Below, piece after piece: positions 26,271-37,755 of a stretch of DNA of 54,524 nucleotides. The stretch comes from Acidimicrobiaceae bacterium (lineage in GTDB: Bacteria > Actinomycetota > Acidimicrobiia > Acidimicrobiales > Ilumatobacteraceae), in assembly GCA_024641005.1 (NCBI GenBank), contig JAHEDX010000020.1:1-54524 (forward strand), given 5' to 3'. The translations under genes were made by a program, and so were the position numbers. Every line of letters begins with the position of its first letter. The stretch's first letter is position 1. The notes below the pieces were generated by a model that was not told the origin of the DNA, ran no database searches, and worked only from the letters and a program-made list of their open reading frames with translations.

Positions 26271-27728
26271 GTGAGCCGCACAGCCCGACATACCTTCTCC
26301 CGCGCCGCTCTGACGATTGCGGTGGTTGCGGCCGCTGTGGTGGCCGCCGTGGTGGTCTCGCCCGGCAGCGACCGGTCCGTGCAGGCCGTCGGCGACCCGC
26401 TGGGTGCCGGCGGCGAATTCCATTCGGTCGAACCGCAGCGCATCTTCGACTCGCGGGTTCCCGCGATCGATGTCGCCCCGCTCGGGCGCAAGCCGACCAA
26501 CAGTCTGTCGGCCGGCAAGCCGTTCGACGTTCCGGTCGTCGGTCGAGGTGGCCTGCCGCAGTTCGTCGATGCCGACAAGGACGGGTTCGACGACAACGTG
26601 CTCGCGGTCGTCGTCAACATCACCGTGATCGCCCCGACCCAGCTCGGCTACCTGCGCGCGTTCCCGTCGGGCGCCGACGAGGGCACCACCAGCGTGGTCA
26701 ACTTCCTCGCCAATTCCACGGTTCCCAACACCGCGATCATCCGACCCGGCAAGGACGGCAAGATGGCCATTCGGCTTGTGAGTCCGCAGGCAGCGGGCCG
26801 TGCCGATGTGGCGGTCGACATCTCAGGGTGGTTCTCGACGAGCCAGTACACCGATCGAGGGTCGCGGCTGGTGCCCATCGCCCCGATCCGCGCCTACGAC
26901 TCCGAGCTGCCGGCGTTCGGAGCCAAGACGCTCGGGGCCCGCTCGCAGACCAAGGTTCCGATCTGGGGTGCAGCGGATGCGTCGAAGCCGTCGGTTCCGG
27001 TGATCCCGAACGATCCGAACATCAAGGGTGTGGTCGTCAACGTCACCGGCGTCAACACGTTCCCCAACAGTCGCCAGACCTACATTTCCGCCTTGCCCGA
27101 GCGCGTCCCGAGCGGTGCCAAGCCGTCGACGAGTACTGTCAACTTGCAGGTCGGTCAGGTGAGGGCGAACCTCGCGATCGTGCCGGTCGGTCCGGATGGG
27201 TCGATCAACCTCTTCAACCTCGACGGGCAGATACGCCTCGTCGTCGACGTGATGGGGTATCTCCTCGACGGCGCAGACGTCGCGACCCGGTCAGGTCGGG
27301 TCGTTCCACTGGTCGCCCCGTTCCGCGCGTTCGACACCCGAGAGAAGGAATTCCTGGCACAGCCGCTCGGTCCGAGCCGCGCCGAGGACTGGAGCTTCAA
27401 GAGCTTCGTGCAAGATGTCAACATCAATGGCGATCCCGTCGGCTCACAGATGGGTCTGCTCGGCAACCTGACGGCGACCAATCTTCAGCGCCAGTACGCC
27501 TGGGCTCCGGTTGCTTCGTTCATGACGGCGTATCCGACGCCCGTCTCCGGCTCCGGCACACCACCGAAGATCTCGAACGTCAACATCGTCGAGGGGGACA
27601 CGGTGCCCAACCTCGCCTTGTTGAGGTATGGCGGCGATGCCCAGGACCCGTTCCAACTGCGCATCTACAACCGCGCCGGCTACGTCGACTACCTGCTCGA
27701 CGTGTACGCGGTCGTGCTCGCCGACTGA
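26271..27728 (+). CDS. Secreted protein with three tandem ~140-residue beta repeats
   Basis: A 485-residue exported protein. The signal peptide is SRTARHTFSRAALTIAVVAA plus a further hydrophobic run, with likely cleavage after SVQA near residue 39. Three repeats follow, each opening with an R-x-(F/Y)-D-(S/T) motif (PQRIFDSRVP, PIRAYDSELP, PFRAFDTREK), a central N-x-T (VVNITV, VVNVTG, LGNLTA), a V-P/R-N-x-A(I/L) strand, and ending D-(I/V)-x-G(W/Y) or LDVYAV. This repeat is abundant in secreted proteins of Acidimicrobiia and relatives; the function is unknown, possibly surface adhesion or cell-wall layer. The third repeat is divergent and lacks G-Y. Confidence 0.8.
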   Translation: MSRTARHTFSRAALTIAVVAAAVVAAVVVSPGSDRSVQAVGDPLGAGGEFHSVEPQRIFDSRVPAIDVAPLGRKPTNSLSAGKPFDVPVVGRGGLPQFVDADKDGFDDNVLAVVVNITVIAPTQLGYLRAFPSGADEGTTSVVNFLANSTVPNTAIIRPGKDGKMAIRLVSPQAAGRADVAVDISGWFSTSQYTDRGSRLVPIAPIRAYDSELPAFGAKTLGARSQTKVPIWGAADASKPSVPVIPNDPNIKGVVVNVTGVNTFPNSRQTYISALPERVPSGAKPSTSTVNLQVGQVRANLAIVPVGPDGSINLFNLDGQIRLVVDVMGYLLDGADVATRSGRVVPLVAPFRAFDTREKEFLAQPLGPSRAEDWSFKSFVQDVNINGDPVGSQMGLLGNLTATNLQRQYAWAPVASFMTAYPTPVSGSGTPPKISNVNIVEGDTVPNLALLRYGGDAQDPFQLRIYNRAGYVDYLLDVYAVVLAD

Positions 27729-27804
27729 CGGCTCCGACCTACACCTCTACCTGCTCGACGTGTACGCGGTCGTGCTCGCCGACTGACGGCTCCGGCCTAC
27801 ACCG
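27689..27804 (+). repeat. 58-bp tandem duplication spanning a stop codon
   Basis: Copy 1 (27689-27746) covers the last codons, the TGA stop and 18 downstream bases of the repeat-protein gene. Copy 2 (27747-27804) repeats it with two differences (A to G near the end, and the last base). The second copy lies wholly after the stop, so the protein is unchanged. The near identity indicates a recent slippage or recombination event. Confidence 0.92.
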
Positions 27805-27917
27805 CCCAATCGACGGGCCGTCGCGGTATCCTCAACTCTCGCGCGAGCTGACTCGATCGGCGCCAGCAGGCCCCGGCTCGCTCCATCCGTCACCGATTCC
27901 GGAGGAGACCGAATCTC

Positions 27918-29387
27918 ATGGCTTCCACATTCGCCGCGCACACAGACTTTCGAGTTGCAGATCTGTCATTGGCCCCGTTCGGCCGCAAGGAGATGATCCT
28001 TGCCGAGCACGAGATGCCCGGCCTGATGGAGATCCGCAAGGAGTACGCCGCCAGCAAGCCGCTCGCCGGCGCCCGCATCTCGGGCTCGCTCCACATGACC
28101 ATCCAGACCGCCGTGTTGATCGAGACGCTGACTGCGCTCGGTGCCGAAGTGCGGTGGGCGAGCTGCAACATCTTCTCGACCCAGGACCACGCAGCGGCCG
28201 CCGTTGCGGTAGGCCCGGAAGGCACCCCTGAGGATCCGCAGGGCGTTCCGGTCTTCGCCTGGAAGGGCGAGACGCTCGAGGAGTACTGGTGGTGTACCGA
28301 GCAGATGATGACGTGGCCGGCGGCCGCCGATGGCACGGTCTACGACGGTCCCAACATGATTCTCGACGACGGTGGCGATGCCACGATGTTGTTGCACAAG
28401 GGCGTCGAGTTCGAGCGCGCCGGAGCGGTGCCCGACCCGACCGAGGCACCCAACGCAGAACTGGCGATCGTGCTCGGCCTGCTGCAGCGGTCACTCAAGA
28501 ACGACCCGCAGAAGTGGACGCGCATGGCGTCGCACATTCGGGGGGTCACCGAGGAGACCACGACCGGCGTCAAGCGGCTCTACAAGATGTTCGCTGACGG
28601 CGAGCTACTTTTTCCTGCGATCAATGTCAACGACTCGGTCACGAAGTCGAAGTTCGACAACCTGTACGGCTGCCGTCATTCGCTCGTCGACTCGATCTCT
28701 CGTGCGACCGACGTGATGATCGGCGGCAAGGTTGCCGTCGTGCTCGGTTACGGCGACGTCGGCAAGGGGTGTGTCCAATCGCTCCAGGGTCAGGGTGCGC
28801 GGGTGATCGTGACCGAGATCGACCCGATCAACGCACTCCAGGCGGCCATGGAGGGCATCCAGGTGCTGACCCTCGACGATCTGGTCGAGACCGCCGACAT
28901 CTTCGTGACCGCGACCGGCAACGCGAGCCTCATCACCGTCGACGACATGGCGAAGATGAAGCACAACGCGATCGTGTGCAACATCGGTCACTTCGACAAC
29001 GAGATCGACATGGACGGGCTCGCTCGTTCGGGCGCGACTCGCGACGAGCTCAAGCCGGGTACCGACGTCTGGAGGTTCCCCGACGGTCATCAGATCATCG
29101 TGCTCGCCGAAGGCCGACTGGTGAACCTCGGCTGCGCGACCGGTCACCCGAGTTTCGTGATGAGCTGCTCGTTCTCGAACCAGGTGATCGCCCAGATCGA
29201 GTTGTTCAATCGCACCGACGACTATCCCTTGGGTGTGTACGTGCTTCCGAAGCACCTCGACGAGAAGGTCGCCAGGTTCCACCTGGATGCACTCGGTGTC
29301 AAGCTCACCAAGCTGACCGACGAACAGGCCGCGTATCTCGATCTCGACCCGGCCGGACCGTACAAGGCCGAGAACTACCGCTACTGA
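27918..29387 (+). CDS. ahcY: Adenosylhomocysteinase (S-adenosyl-L-homocysteine hydrolase)
   Basis: A 489-residue NAD-dependent hydrolase that splits SAH into adenosine and homocysteine, closing the methylation cycle. Conserved parts are [20 protein letters not shown] near the N-terminus, [13 protein letters not shown], the NAD Rossmann motif [12 protein letters not shown] (about 273-284), [18 protein letters not shown] and the C-terminal [14 protein letters not shown] ending in Tyr. The length fits the insertion-bearing SahH type found in actinobacteria. A strong SD (GGAGGA) precedes the ATG, so this is a leadered transcript. No SAH riboswitch could be recognised in the 113 bases between the duplication and the start. 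Confidence 0.97.
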   Translation: MASTFAAHTDFRVADLSLAPFGRKEMILAEHEMPGLMEIRKEYAASKPLAGARISGSLHMTIQTAVLIETLTALGAEVRWASCNIFSTQDHAAAAVAVGPEGTPEDPQGVPVFAWKGETLEEYWWCTEQMMTWPAAADGTVYDGPNMILDDGGDATMLLHKGVEFERAGAVPDPTEAPNAELAIVLGLLQRSLKNDPQKWTRMASHIRGVTEETTTGVKRLYKMFADGELLFPAINVNDSVTKSKFDNLYGCRHSLVDSISRATDVMIGGKVAVVLGYGDVGKGCVQSLQGQGARVIVTEIDPINALQAAMEGIQVLTLDDLVETADIFVTATGNASLITVDDMAKMKHNAIVCNIGHFDNEIDMDGLARSGATRDELKPGTDVWRFPDGHQIIVLAEGRLVNLGCATGHPSFVMSCSFSNQVIAQIELFNRTDDYPLGVYVLPKHLDEKVARFHLDALGVKLTKLTDEQAAYLDLDPAGPYKAENYRY

Positions 29388-29479
29388 CGCCCCGGCGACG
29401 GGCGGGGACGCCCCTGGATCTGCGCCCGATGTTCCGGACCGAGGCATCGATGTCACACCCCTCGCGTAGAACTGGACAC

Positions 29480-30151
29480 ATGATCTTCCAGTCTCGTTGT
29501 GCCGGGTGTGAACGTGTCGGGCCGGTGCTGTGCCGAACCTGCAGGTTCGCGCTCGCCGCTCCACCGGCGATGCCGCGTGGTGGTGAGGTGATCGCAGCGG
29601 TTCCCTTCGCCGGTCGCCCCCGCGATGTGCTGCTCGGATTCAAGTACGGCAATCGGCGGCAGCTCGCCCATCACTTTGCCGGGCTGCTGGTCAACCGGTT
29701 GCTGGCCTCCGGTGTCCGTCCCGGCGAGATCGATGTGGTCACCTGGGCTCCCACCAGTCGTCAGCATCGCCATCGTCGCGGTTTCGACCAGGCCGAGCTC
29801 GTGGCACGACGCGTCGCTGCCCAGATGGGTGTTCCATGTCGTCGGTTGCTCGAGCGTGAAGGCGGGGTCGCTCAGACGGGCCTCGACCGGGCGACCCGGC
29901 TCCACGGGCCGGTGTTCCGGGCCAGCCCGGCCTCCTCGGGCCAGCGAGTGCTCGTGATCGACGATGTCGTCACCACGGGGTCCACGCTGCGCTCCGCCGA
30001 GGCGGCGCTCCGCCGAGGCGGCGCTTGTTCGGTGCGGCGCGCGGCGGTGGCGACCACCCCGGCGCTCGTCACCAGCGCTCGTCATCGCCCGACGCGTCGG
30101 CCGCGGCCGGCGGCGGTCCGAACACTGGTGCAGGGTCCATGGGCGGCGTGA
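29480..30151 (+). CDS. comF: ComF family phosphoribosyltransferase-like protein
   Basis: A 223-residue protein. A four-Cys zinc ribbon (SRCAGCERV then LCRTCRFAL, residues about 5-30) is followed by a PRT domain with KYGNRRQLAHHFAGLL, RHRRGFDQAELVARRVA and the PRPP loop VLVIDDVVTTGSTL (about 157-170). ComF proteins relate to DNA uptake and replication-fork rescue; the role outside competence is not established. I chose ATG 29480 because the zinc ribbon begins at once; ATG 29450 would add ten residues. The final 30 residues are Arg/Pro-rich and unconserved. In mycobacteria and Streptomyces comF follows lpqB; here it follows ahcY. Confidence 0.88.
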   Translation: MIFQSRCAGCERVGPVLCRTCRFALAAPPAMPRGGEVIAAVPFAGRPRDVLLGFKYGNRRQLAHHFAGLLVNRLLASGVRPGEIDVVTWAPTSRQHRHRRGFDQAELVARRVAAQMGVPCRRLLEREGGVAQTGLDRATRLHGPVFRASPASSGQRVLVIDDVVTTGSTLRSAEAALRRGGACSVRRAAVATTPALVTSARHRPTRRPRPAAVRTLVQGPWAA

Positions 30152-30174
30152 CGCGCCGTTGAGGCCACAGGTCG

Positions 30175-30226
30175 CCTGGATTCGGTCGGTCTGCGGCCGG
30201 GCACTCCCCAGCCGTCCGCATCCAGG
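30175..30226. terminator. Strong hairpin between comF and secA
   Basis: CCTGGAT-T-CGG-T-CGG (30175-30189) pairs with CCG-T-CCG-C-ATCCAGG (30212-30226) through 13 bp and two single mismatches, with a 22-base loop. It lies after comF and just before the secA -10 (TAGGCT 30240-30245). It may end the comF transcript or shape a secA leader if read-through occurs. Confidence 0.55.
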
Positions 30227-30239
30227 TCGCGCACCCCGG

Positions 30240-30245
30240 TAGGCT
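30240..30245 (+). promoter_or_regulatory. secA: -10 hexamer TAGGCT before secA
   Basis: TAGGCT, ten bases, then ATG at 30256. GGGAAG within that gap could also serve as a weak SD for read-through mRNA. Confidence 0.45.
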
Positions 30246-30255
30246 GGGAAGCCGC

Positions 30256-33057
<2,802 letters not shown>

Positions 33058-33070
33058 ACAGGACCCCGCG

Positions 33071-34171
33071 ATGCGTGATTTCACCGACGACCTGCGCGAA
33101 CAGCGCCGACGCCTCGACGAGGCAGCCGAGTATCTGAAGATCGCAGAAGGTCGAGATCGCCTGATCGAGCTCGAATCCGAGATGCAGCGACCCGACCTGT
33201 GGGACGACGCCGAACTCGCCAAGCGGGTCAACACCGAGTACTCCAACGTCAAAGACGACGTCGACATCTTCGACCATCTGTCGAGCCGGCTGGGCGACGC
33301 CGAAGTCCTGCACGAGATGGCCCGCGAGGAAGACGACGAGAGCCAAGAGGCAGACATCGAGGCCGAGATCGGTTCGGTCACTTCCGAACTCGATCAGCTC
33401 GAGCTGCGCAGTCTGTTCACGGGCGAACACGACGATTCGCCGTGCATCGTGCAGATCAATGCCAAAGATGGTGGTGTCGACGCCCAGGACTTCGCCGAGA
33501 TGCTGCTGCGGATGTACGCCAGGTGGGCCGAGAAGCGCGGATTTGGCATCACCTTGAACTACTCGTCAGAGGGTGTCGAAGCGGGTATCAACTCGGCCGA
33601 GTTCACCTTGACCGGTCGCTACGCCTATGGCCTGATGACGAGCGAGCGTGGAACCCACCGGCTGGTGAGGATCAGCCCGTTCGACAACCAGGGGCGCCGT
33701 CAGACCAGCTTCGCGGCCGTTCAGGTCTGGCCGGAGATGGAGGCCCCGAACGTCGAGGTGAACGAAGCCGAGATCCGGATGGAGGTGTTCCGCGCATCCG
33801 GTGCCGGCGGGCAGCACATCAACAAGACGTCCTCCGCTGTCCGCCTCATCCACGAACCCACCGGCCTGGTCGCCAGCTCGCAGGAAGAACGCAGCCAGCT
33901 GCAGAACCGCGAGAAGGCGATGAACCGCCTCAAGTCGCTGATCGCCGCGAAGATCGAAGAAGAACATCAACTCGAGCTCGACGCGATCGCCGGCAAACAA
34001 GCCCAGGTCGGGTGGGGTAGCCAGATCCGCTCGTACGTCATGCAGCCGTACCAGATGGTGAAGGACCTGCGGACAGAGATCGAAACCAGCGCTGTCGACG
34101 CAGTGTTCGACGGCGATCTCGACCAGTTCATGGAGGGCTTTCTGCGCTGGAAGCGCAACGAAGCCGACTGA
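33071..34171 (+). CDS. prfB: Peptide chain release factor 2
   Basis: A 366-residue class I release factor that ends translation at UGA and UAA. The anticodon-like SPF tripeptide is present in VRISPFDNQGRRQ (about 202-204) and the catalytic GGQ in SGAGGQHINKTSSAVR (about 246-248). The reading frame is continuous from ATG 33071, so the programmed +1 frameshift known in E. coli prfB is not used. The order secA-prfB-ftsE-ftsX is close to that of Streptomyces and other actinobacteria. Confidence 0.96.
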   Translation: MRDFTDDLREQRRRLDEAAEYLKIAEGRDRLIELESEMQRPDLWDDAELAKRVNTEYSNVKDDVDIFDHLSSRLGDAEVLHEMAREEDDESQEADIEAEIGSVTSELDQLELRSLFTGEHDDSPCIVQINAKDGGVDAQDFAEMLLRMYARWAEKRGFGITLNYSSEGVEAGINSAEFTLTGRYAYGLMTSERGTHRLVRISPFDNQGRRQTSFAAVQVWPEMEAPNVEVNEAEIRMEVFRASGAGGQHINKTSSAVRLIHEPTGLVASSQEERSQLQNREKAMNRLKSLIAAKIEEEHQLELDAIAGKQAQVGWGSQIRSYVMQPYQMVKDLRTEIETSAVDAVFDGDLDQFMEGFLRWKRNEAD

Positions 34172-34250
34172 GTAACCGATCCCTTCGCCGACCCTGACGC
34201 ACTCTCGTCGGGCGGTGACGGTACGCTCTTGGCGCCCCTCGGGCATCCGT

Positions 34251-34928
34251 ATGATTCGCCTCGAAAACGTCACCAAGAGCTACTCGACCGAGGTCGTCGC
34301 GCTGCGAGATGCCAGCTTCGACATCGCCAAGGGCGAGTTCGTCTTCCTCGTCGGGCCCTCCGGTTCCGGCAAGAGCACGATGTTGCGCCTGCTCAATCGG
34401 GAGGAGCGCCCCGAGCGGGGCGCCGTGTGGGTGGCGGGCCGAAACATCATCGACATGCCACCCAGCCGCGTGCCCCACCTGCGACGCAACATCGGCAACA
34501 TCTTCCAGGACTACAAGCTCCTGTCGAACAAGACCGTGTTCGAGAACGTCGCGTTCGCCCAGGAAGTCATCGGCAAACCCAAGCACGTCATCCGCCAGCA
34601 GGTTCCCGCCGTGCTCGACCTCGTCGGCCTGGCCGGCAAGGAAGACCGGTTCCCCCACCAGTTGTCGGGTGGAGAGCAGCAGCGCGTCTCGGTCGCGCGA
34701 GCGTTCGTCAACCGGCCGTTGATCCTGATCGCCGACGAGCCGACCGGCAACCTCGACCCGACCACGGGCGAAGGCATCATGCGTCTGCTCGATCGCATCA
34801 ACAAGACGGGCACCACGGTGGTGATGGCCACGCACGACCAACGCATCGTCAACACGATGCGCAAGCGCGTGATCCAGCTCGACCGAGGCGTGATCGTTCG
34901 CGACCAGGCGCGAGGGGTGTACGAATAA
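34251..34928 (+). CDS. ftsE: Cell division ATP-binding protein FtsE
   Basis: A 225-residue ABC ATPase: Walker A GPSGSGKST (about 36-44), signature LSGGEQQRVSVARA (about 137-150), Walker B LILIADEPTGNLD and the H-loop ATHDQ. FtsE with FtsX activates cell-wall hydrolases during division. ATG 34251 starts at the conserved MIRLENVTKSY; an earlier in-frame ATG at 34215 adds twelve unconserved residues. TACGCT at 34222-34227 may be a -10. The stop TAA overlaps the ftsX start by one base. Confidence 0.94.
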   Translation: MIRLENVTKSYSTEVVALRDASFDIAKGEFVFLVGPSGSGKSTMLRLLNREERPERGAVWVAGRNIIDMPPSRVPHLRRNIGNIFQDYKLLSNKTVFENVAFAQEVIGKPKHVIRQQVPAVLDLVGLAGKEDRFPHQLSGGEQQRVSVARAFVNRPLILIADEPTGNLDPTTGEGIMRLLDRINKTGTTVVMATHDQRIVNTMRKRVIQLDRGVIVRDQARGVYE

Positions 34929-35836
34929 TGTTCTCCCGCCTGACCTACACCTTGCGTGAGACGTTCGCCGGGTTCAAGCGCAACGTCACGTTGACGGCCG
35001 CCGCGATCATCACCTCGGCCGTGTCGCTGCTGATCTTCGGGCTCACGCTGTTGATTCAGCACGGCTTCGACAACCTGCTGCAACGCTGGGAGGGCGGCGT
35101 CGAGATGATCGTGTTCGTCAGCGCCGGCACTCAGCAAGACGGCCTCGATTTCATCGCCAGCACGCTCCAGGACCAGGTCAACACCGGCACCGTGGCTTCG
35201 TTCGAGTACTGCGACGTCGCATGCTCGCTCGCCGATGCCGATCGTGTGCTCGCCGGCGACCCCACCACACGCCAGCTGCTCGACGAGACCAACATCCCGA
35301 CCTTGTTCAAGATCGTGCCGGCCGAGTCGACCGAGGTCGAGTTCCTGCGTGGGCTCAAGGAGAGCTACCAGCAACTCCCCAGCGTCAACTCGGTCACCCT
35401 GGCCGAAGAACAGCTCGATCTGATCGGCAAGCTGCAGGGCTTCGTCAGTACCTACACCACCGGTCTGTGGATCGCGCTGATGTTCGCATCGGGCTTGCTG
35501 ATCTGGAACACGATCAGAACCGCGATGTTCGCCCGCCGACGCGAGATCGAGGTCATGAAGCTGGTCGGCGCCACCGACTGGTTCATCCGCGTCCCGTTCA
35601 TGCTCGAAGGGTTGATCCAGGGCTTGCTCGGCGGTGTTGCTGCGGTCGGATCGATGTTGTTCATCAACTGGCGATGGACGCAGGGTGTCCAGGACTTCCC
35701 CGATTCGTCGGGTATGACCGCACTGGTCGTGATCGACGGCTACCAATGGACGGTGGCGATCATCATCTTGGCCTTCGGTGCGCTGGTCGGCATGATCGGC
35801 TCGGGCATCGCCGCATCCCGCTTCCTCGACGTCTGA
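34928..35836 (+). CDS. ftsX: Cell division protein FtsX
   Basis: A 302-residue FtsX with the expected layout: a cytoplasmic start (FSRLTYTLRETFAGFKRNVT), helix 1 (about 23-45), an extracellular domain (about 46-170) with two Cys in EYCDVACSLADA, and three C-terminal helices (about 175-195, 224-246, 273-295). The sequence RRREIEVMKLVGATDWFIRVPF before the later helices is conserved. Translation is coupled to ftsE by a TAATG overlap. smpB, often downstream of ftsX, is not present here. Confidence 0.94.
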   Translation: MFSRLTYTLRETFAGFKRNVTLTAAAIITSAVSLLIFGLTLLIQHGFDNLLQRWEGGVEMIVFVSAGTQQDGLDFIASTLQDQVNTGTVASFEYCDVACSLADADRVLAGDPTTRQLLDETNIPTLFKIVPAESTEVEFLRGLKESYQQLPSVNSVTLAEEQLDLIGKLQGFVSTYTTGLWIALMFASGLLIWNTIRTAMFARRREIEVMKLVGATDWFIRVPFMLEGLIQGLLGGVAAVGSMLFINWRWTQGVQDFPDSSGMTALVVIDGYQWTVAIIILAFGALVGMIGSGIAASRFLDV

Positions 35837-35840
35837 GTCG

Positions 35841-35960
35841 GGCCGGCTGATTCCGGCCAGATCGCCCGCTGGCTGCGTTCCATCTCGCCGCTCGTTGCCC
35901 ACAGGCAACTCGGGCTCGCTGCGCCTTGCCAGCAGACGATCTGACTCGAAATCAGATGGA
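35841..35960. other. Structured intergenic element with nested inverted repeats
   Basis: Between ftsX and the hydratase gene (a 221-base gap). GGCCGG/CCGGCC (35841-35858) is a 6-bp stem with a 6-base loop. A larger structure follows: CAGATCG (35858-35864) with CGATCTG (35937-35943), GCTGGC (35868-35873) with GCCAGC (35928-35933), and an apical GTTGCC/GGCAAC hairpin (35894-35909). ATCTGA/TCAGAT (35939-35957) lies at the edge. It may be the ftsX terminator, a dispersed repeat or a small RNA. The rest of the gap shows only the hydratase -10. Confidence 0.6.
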
Positions 35961-36045
35961 CCCGCTCTTGTGTTGACTCGTGGTTCGTTCGTTGACGGCT
36001 GAGGTCTGCGCTCGCAGCGACTCGCTCTCGTGTGCGGTTGCTCGG

Positions 36046-36051
36046 TACGGT
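36046..36051 (+). promoter_or_regulatory. -10 hexamer TACGGT, leaderless start of hydratase gene
   Basis: TACGGT, six bases (CGGATC), then GTG at 36058. It decides this start over an upstream GTG. Confidence 0.6.
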
Positions 36052-36057
36052 CGGATC

Positions 36058-36924
36058 GTGACCACCGACTTCTCCCAGATCAAGTACGACGTATCCGATC
36101 ACATCGCGACGATCACGTTGTCTCGTCCCGACAAGCTCAACGCGTTCACGGGCACGATGATGAACGAGATGATCGCCGCCTTCGACCTCTCCGATGCCGA
36201 CGACGACGTCCGCGCAGTGATCGTGACCGGTGACGGCCGTGCATTTTGCGCAGGTGCAGACCTGTCGTCGGGCGGCGCCACGTTTGCCCGAGGCGGCAGC
36301 GACGTGCAGACCGACGCCGGCGTGCCGCGCGACGGAGGCGGGATGCTGACGTTGAGGATCTTCGAGTCGAAGAAGCCCGTGATCGGGGCGATCAACGGGG
36401 CGGCGGTCGGTGTGGGTGTCACGATGACGCTGCCGATGGACATCCGCGTCGCCAGCACCGCCGCCCGCTTCGGATTCGTGTTCGCCCGGCGCGGCATCGT
36501 CCCCGAGGCCGCGTCGAGCTGGTTCCTGCCCCGTGTCGTCGGCATCAGCCAGGCGCTCGAGTGGAGCTTCTCGGGTCGGGTGTTCGACGTGAACGAGGCT
36601 CATGCAGGTGGCCTCGTCCGCAGCGTGCACCAACCCGACCAGCTGCTGCCCGCCGCCAGGGCGATCGCGAGTGATATCGCACACCACACGGCGCCGGTGT
36701 CCGTGGCACTGACCAGGCAGATGATGTGGCGGATGCTCGGGGCCGATCATCCGATGCAGGCCCACCGGGCCGACAGTCGGGCGATCCTCGATCGCGGTCG
36801 CAGCGCCGATACGCATGAGGGCGTGACCAGTTTTCTCGAGAAGCGGCAGGCCGTCTACACCGATCGCGTCAGCGACGGGTTTCCCGATGTGTTCCCCGGC
36901 TGGGACGACCCGCAGTTCGCGTGA
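36058..36924 (+). CDS. Enoyl-CoA hydratase/isomerase family protein
   Basis: A 288-residue crotonase-fold protein. Typical parts are DHIATITLSRPDKLNAFTG (about 13-31), the first oxyanion-hole segment AFCAGADLSSGG (about 61-72), IGAINGAAVGVGVTMTLP with the second oxyanion-hole Gly, and FARRGIVPEAASSWFLPRVVG with the Glu position of hydratases (about 145-150). It likely hydrates or isomerises an enoyl-CoA in fatty-acid or lipid breakdown; the chain specificity is unknown. It stands alone, with no other beta-oxidation gene near. Confidence 0.88.
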   Translation: MTTDFSQIKYDVSDHIATITLSRPDKLNAFTGTMMNEMIAAFDLSDADDDVRAVIVTGDGRAFCAGADLSSGGATFARGGSDVQTDAGVPRDGGGMLTLRIFESKKPVIGAINGAAVGVGVTMTLPMDIRVASTAARFGFVFARRGIVPEAASSWFLPRVVGISQALEWSFSGRVFDVNEAHAGGLVRSVHQPDQLLPAARAIASDIAHHTAPVSVALTRQMMWRMLGADHPMQAHRADSRAILDRGRSADTHEGVTSFLEKRQAVYTDRVSDGFPDVFPGWDDPQFA

Positions 36925-37072
36925 ACCTGTGGCGGGTCCGGGGTCGACCGCCGCTCGGTGTGGCAAACGGCACACGAGCCTCAGGAATGTCTCAAGATCT
37001 TCGCTGTTGCATCCGATACAAGGATCGACAAGGTAGCCGGACGGAAACACGGCTCACCGAACGGAGAGAACC

Positions 37073-37267
37073 ATGACCACATTGTTGAACGAACAGATCG
37101 AAACCGGTGACGTGATCGAAGTGATCCGCGGCGCCGACGTCGTCAGCGCTCTGGTGCTCCTGGCTGCCGACGAGGCCGTGATCCTCGACGCGTGCGACGG
37201 TTCCACCCCATTCGTCCTCAAGCGTGACGAACTGACCGAATACCGCAAGTTCGTTCCTTCGGCCTGA
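37073..37267 (+). CDS. Small conserved-looking protein, unknown function
   Basis: A 64-residue acidic protein with alternating hydrophobic residues suggesting a small beta barrel (DVIEVIRGADVVSALVLLA, then EAVILDACDGSTPFVLKRDE). I do not recognise a family. A clear SD (GGAGAG) lies seven bases before the ATG and codon use matches the neighbours, so it is very likely real. The 148-base region upstream contains no other gene. It may be an SH3-like or Sm-like adaptor, but this is speculation. Confidence 0.75.
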   Translation: MTTLLNEQIETGDVIEVIRGADVVSALVLLAADEAVILDACDGSTPFVLKRDELTEYRKFVPSA

Positions 37268-37299
37268 TCCGCCATCTGAACACACCCGAGTTCTCCCCC

Positions 37300-37305
37300 T
37301 AAGCT
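37300..37305 (+). promoter_or_regulatory. -10 hexamer TAAGCT, leaderless start of haemoglobin gene
   Basis: TAAGCT, seven bases, then GTG at 37313. The gap has no SD. Confidence 0.6.
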
Positions 37306-37312
37306 GGGCGCC

Positions 37313-37753
37313 GTGACTTCCGAGTCAACGGCGCCCAGCTTGTTTTTCCGAGCCGGCGGGCAACCATTCTTCGACCAACTCGTCGGCGTGTTCTACGAGG
37401 GCATCTCGACCGACGACCTGCTCGCGCCCCTGTATCCCGACTTTCCCGACTTCGAGCCGGCGAAGCATCGGCTGAGCCTGTTTCTCGCGCAGTACTGGGG
37501 TGGGCCCACCACGTACATGGAAGAACGCGGGCATCCCCGGCTACGGATGCGACACTTCCCGTTTCATGTCGGCCCGCTCGAACGCGACCGATGGTTGCTC
37601 CACATGGCCACGGCCGTCGAGCGGGTGTGCGCCGGGCGGGCAGACGGAGCCGAACTCGCCGACGAGCTGATGGGCTATTTCGTGCCCGCGGCCGAACACC
37701 TCCGCAACGACACCGGCCTGCCGATCACGTCGGCCGGATACGGAAAGAGCTGA
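37313..37753 (+). CDS. glbO: Group II truncated haemoglobin (TrHbO type)
   Basis: A 146-residue 2-over-2 globin. The proximal haem ligand is H81 in LRMRHFPF, distal Tyr at B10 in VFYEG (F27-Y28), and Trp at G8 in RDRWLLHM (W94), the residues that define group II. YWGGPTTYMEERGHPRLRM is the conserved E-F region. These proteins bind O2 and NO and help with oxidative or nitrosative stress or respiration. The next gene, an ABC ATPase, starts three bases after the stop, so both are probably on one transcript. Confidence 0.92.
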   Translation: MTSESTAPSLFFRAGGQPFFDQLVGVFYEGISTDDLLAPLYPDFPDFEPAKHRLSLFLAQYWGGPTTYMEERGHPRLRMRHFPFHVGPLERDRWLLHMATAVERVCAGRADGAELADELMGYFVPAAEHLRNDTGLPITSAGYGKS

Positions 37754-37755
37754 CC

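Noticed and set aside
27805-27917. SAH riboswitch in the ahcY leader
   Set aside because: The leader is GC-rich with some short inverted repeats, but I could not match the conserved SAH-aptamer core, so it is not claimed.
33071-33160. Programmed +1 frameshift in prfB
   Set aside because: The frame is open from the start codon with no early in-frame UGA.
35837-36057. tmRNA (ssrA) after ftsX
   Set aside because: No tRNA-like acceptor, T-loop or tag-peptide reading frame is visible, and smpB is absent.
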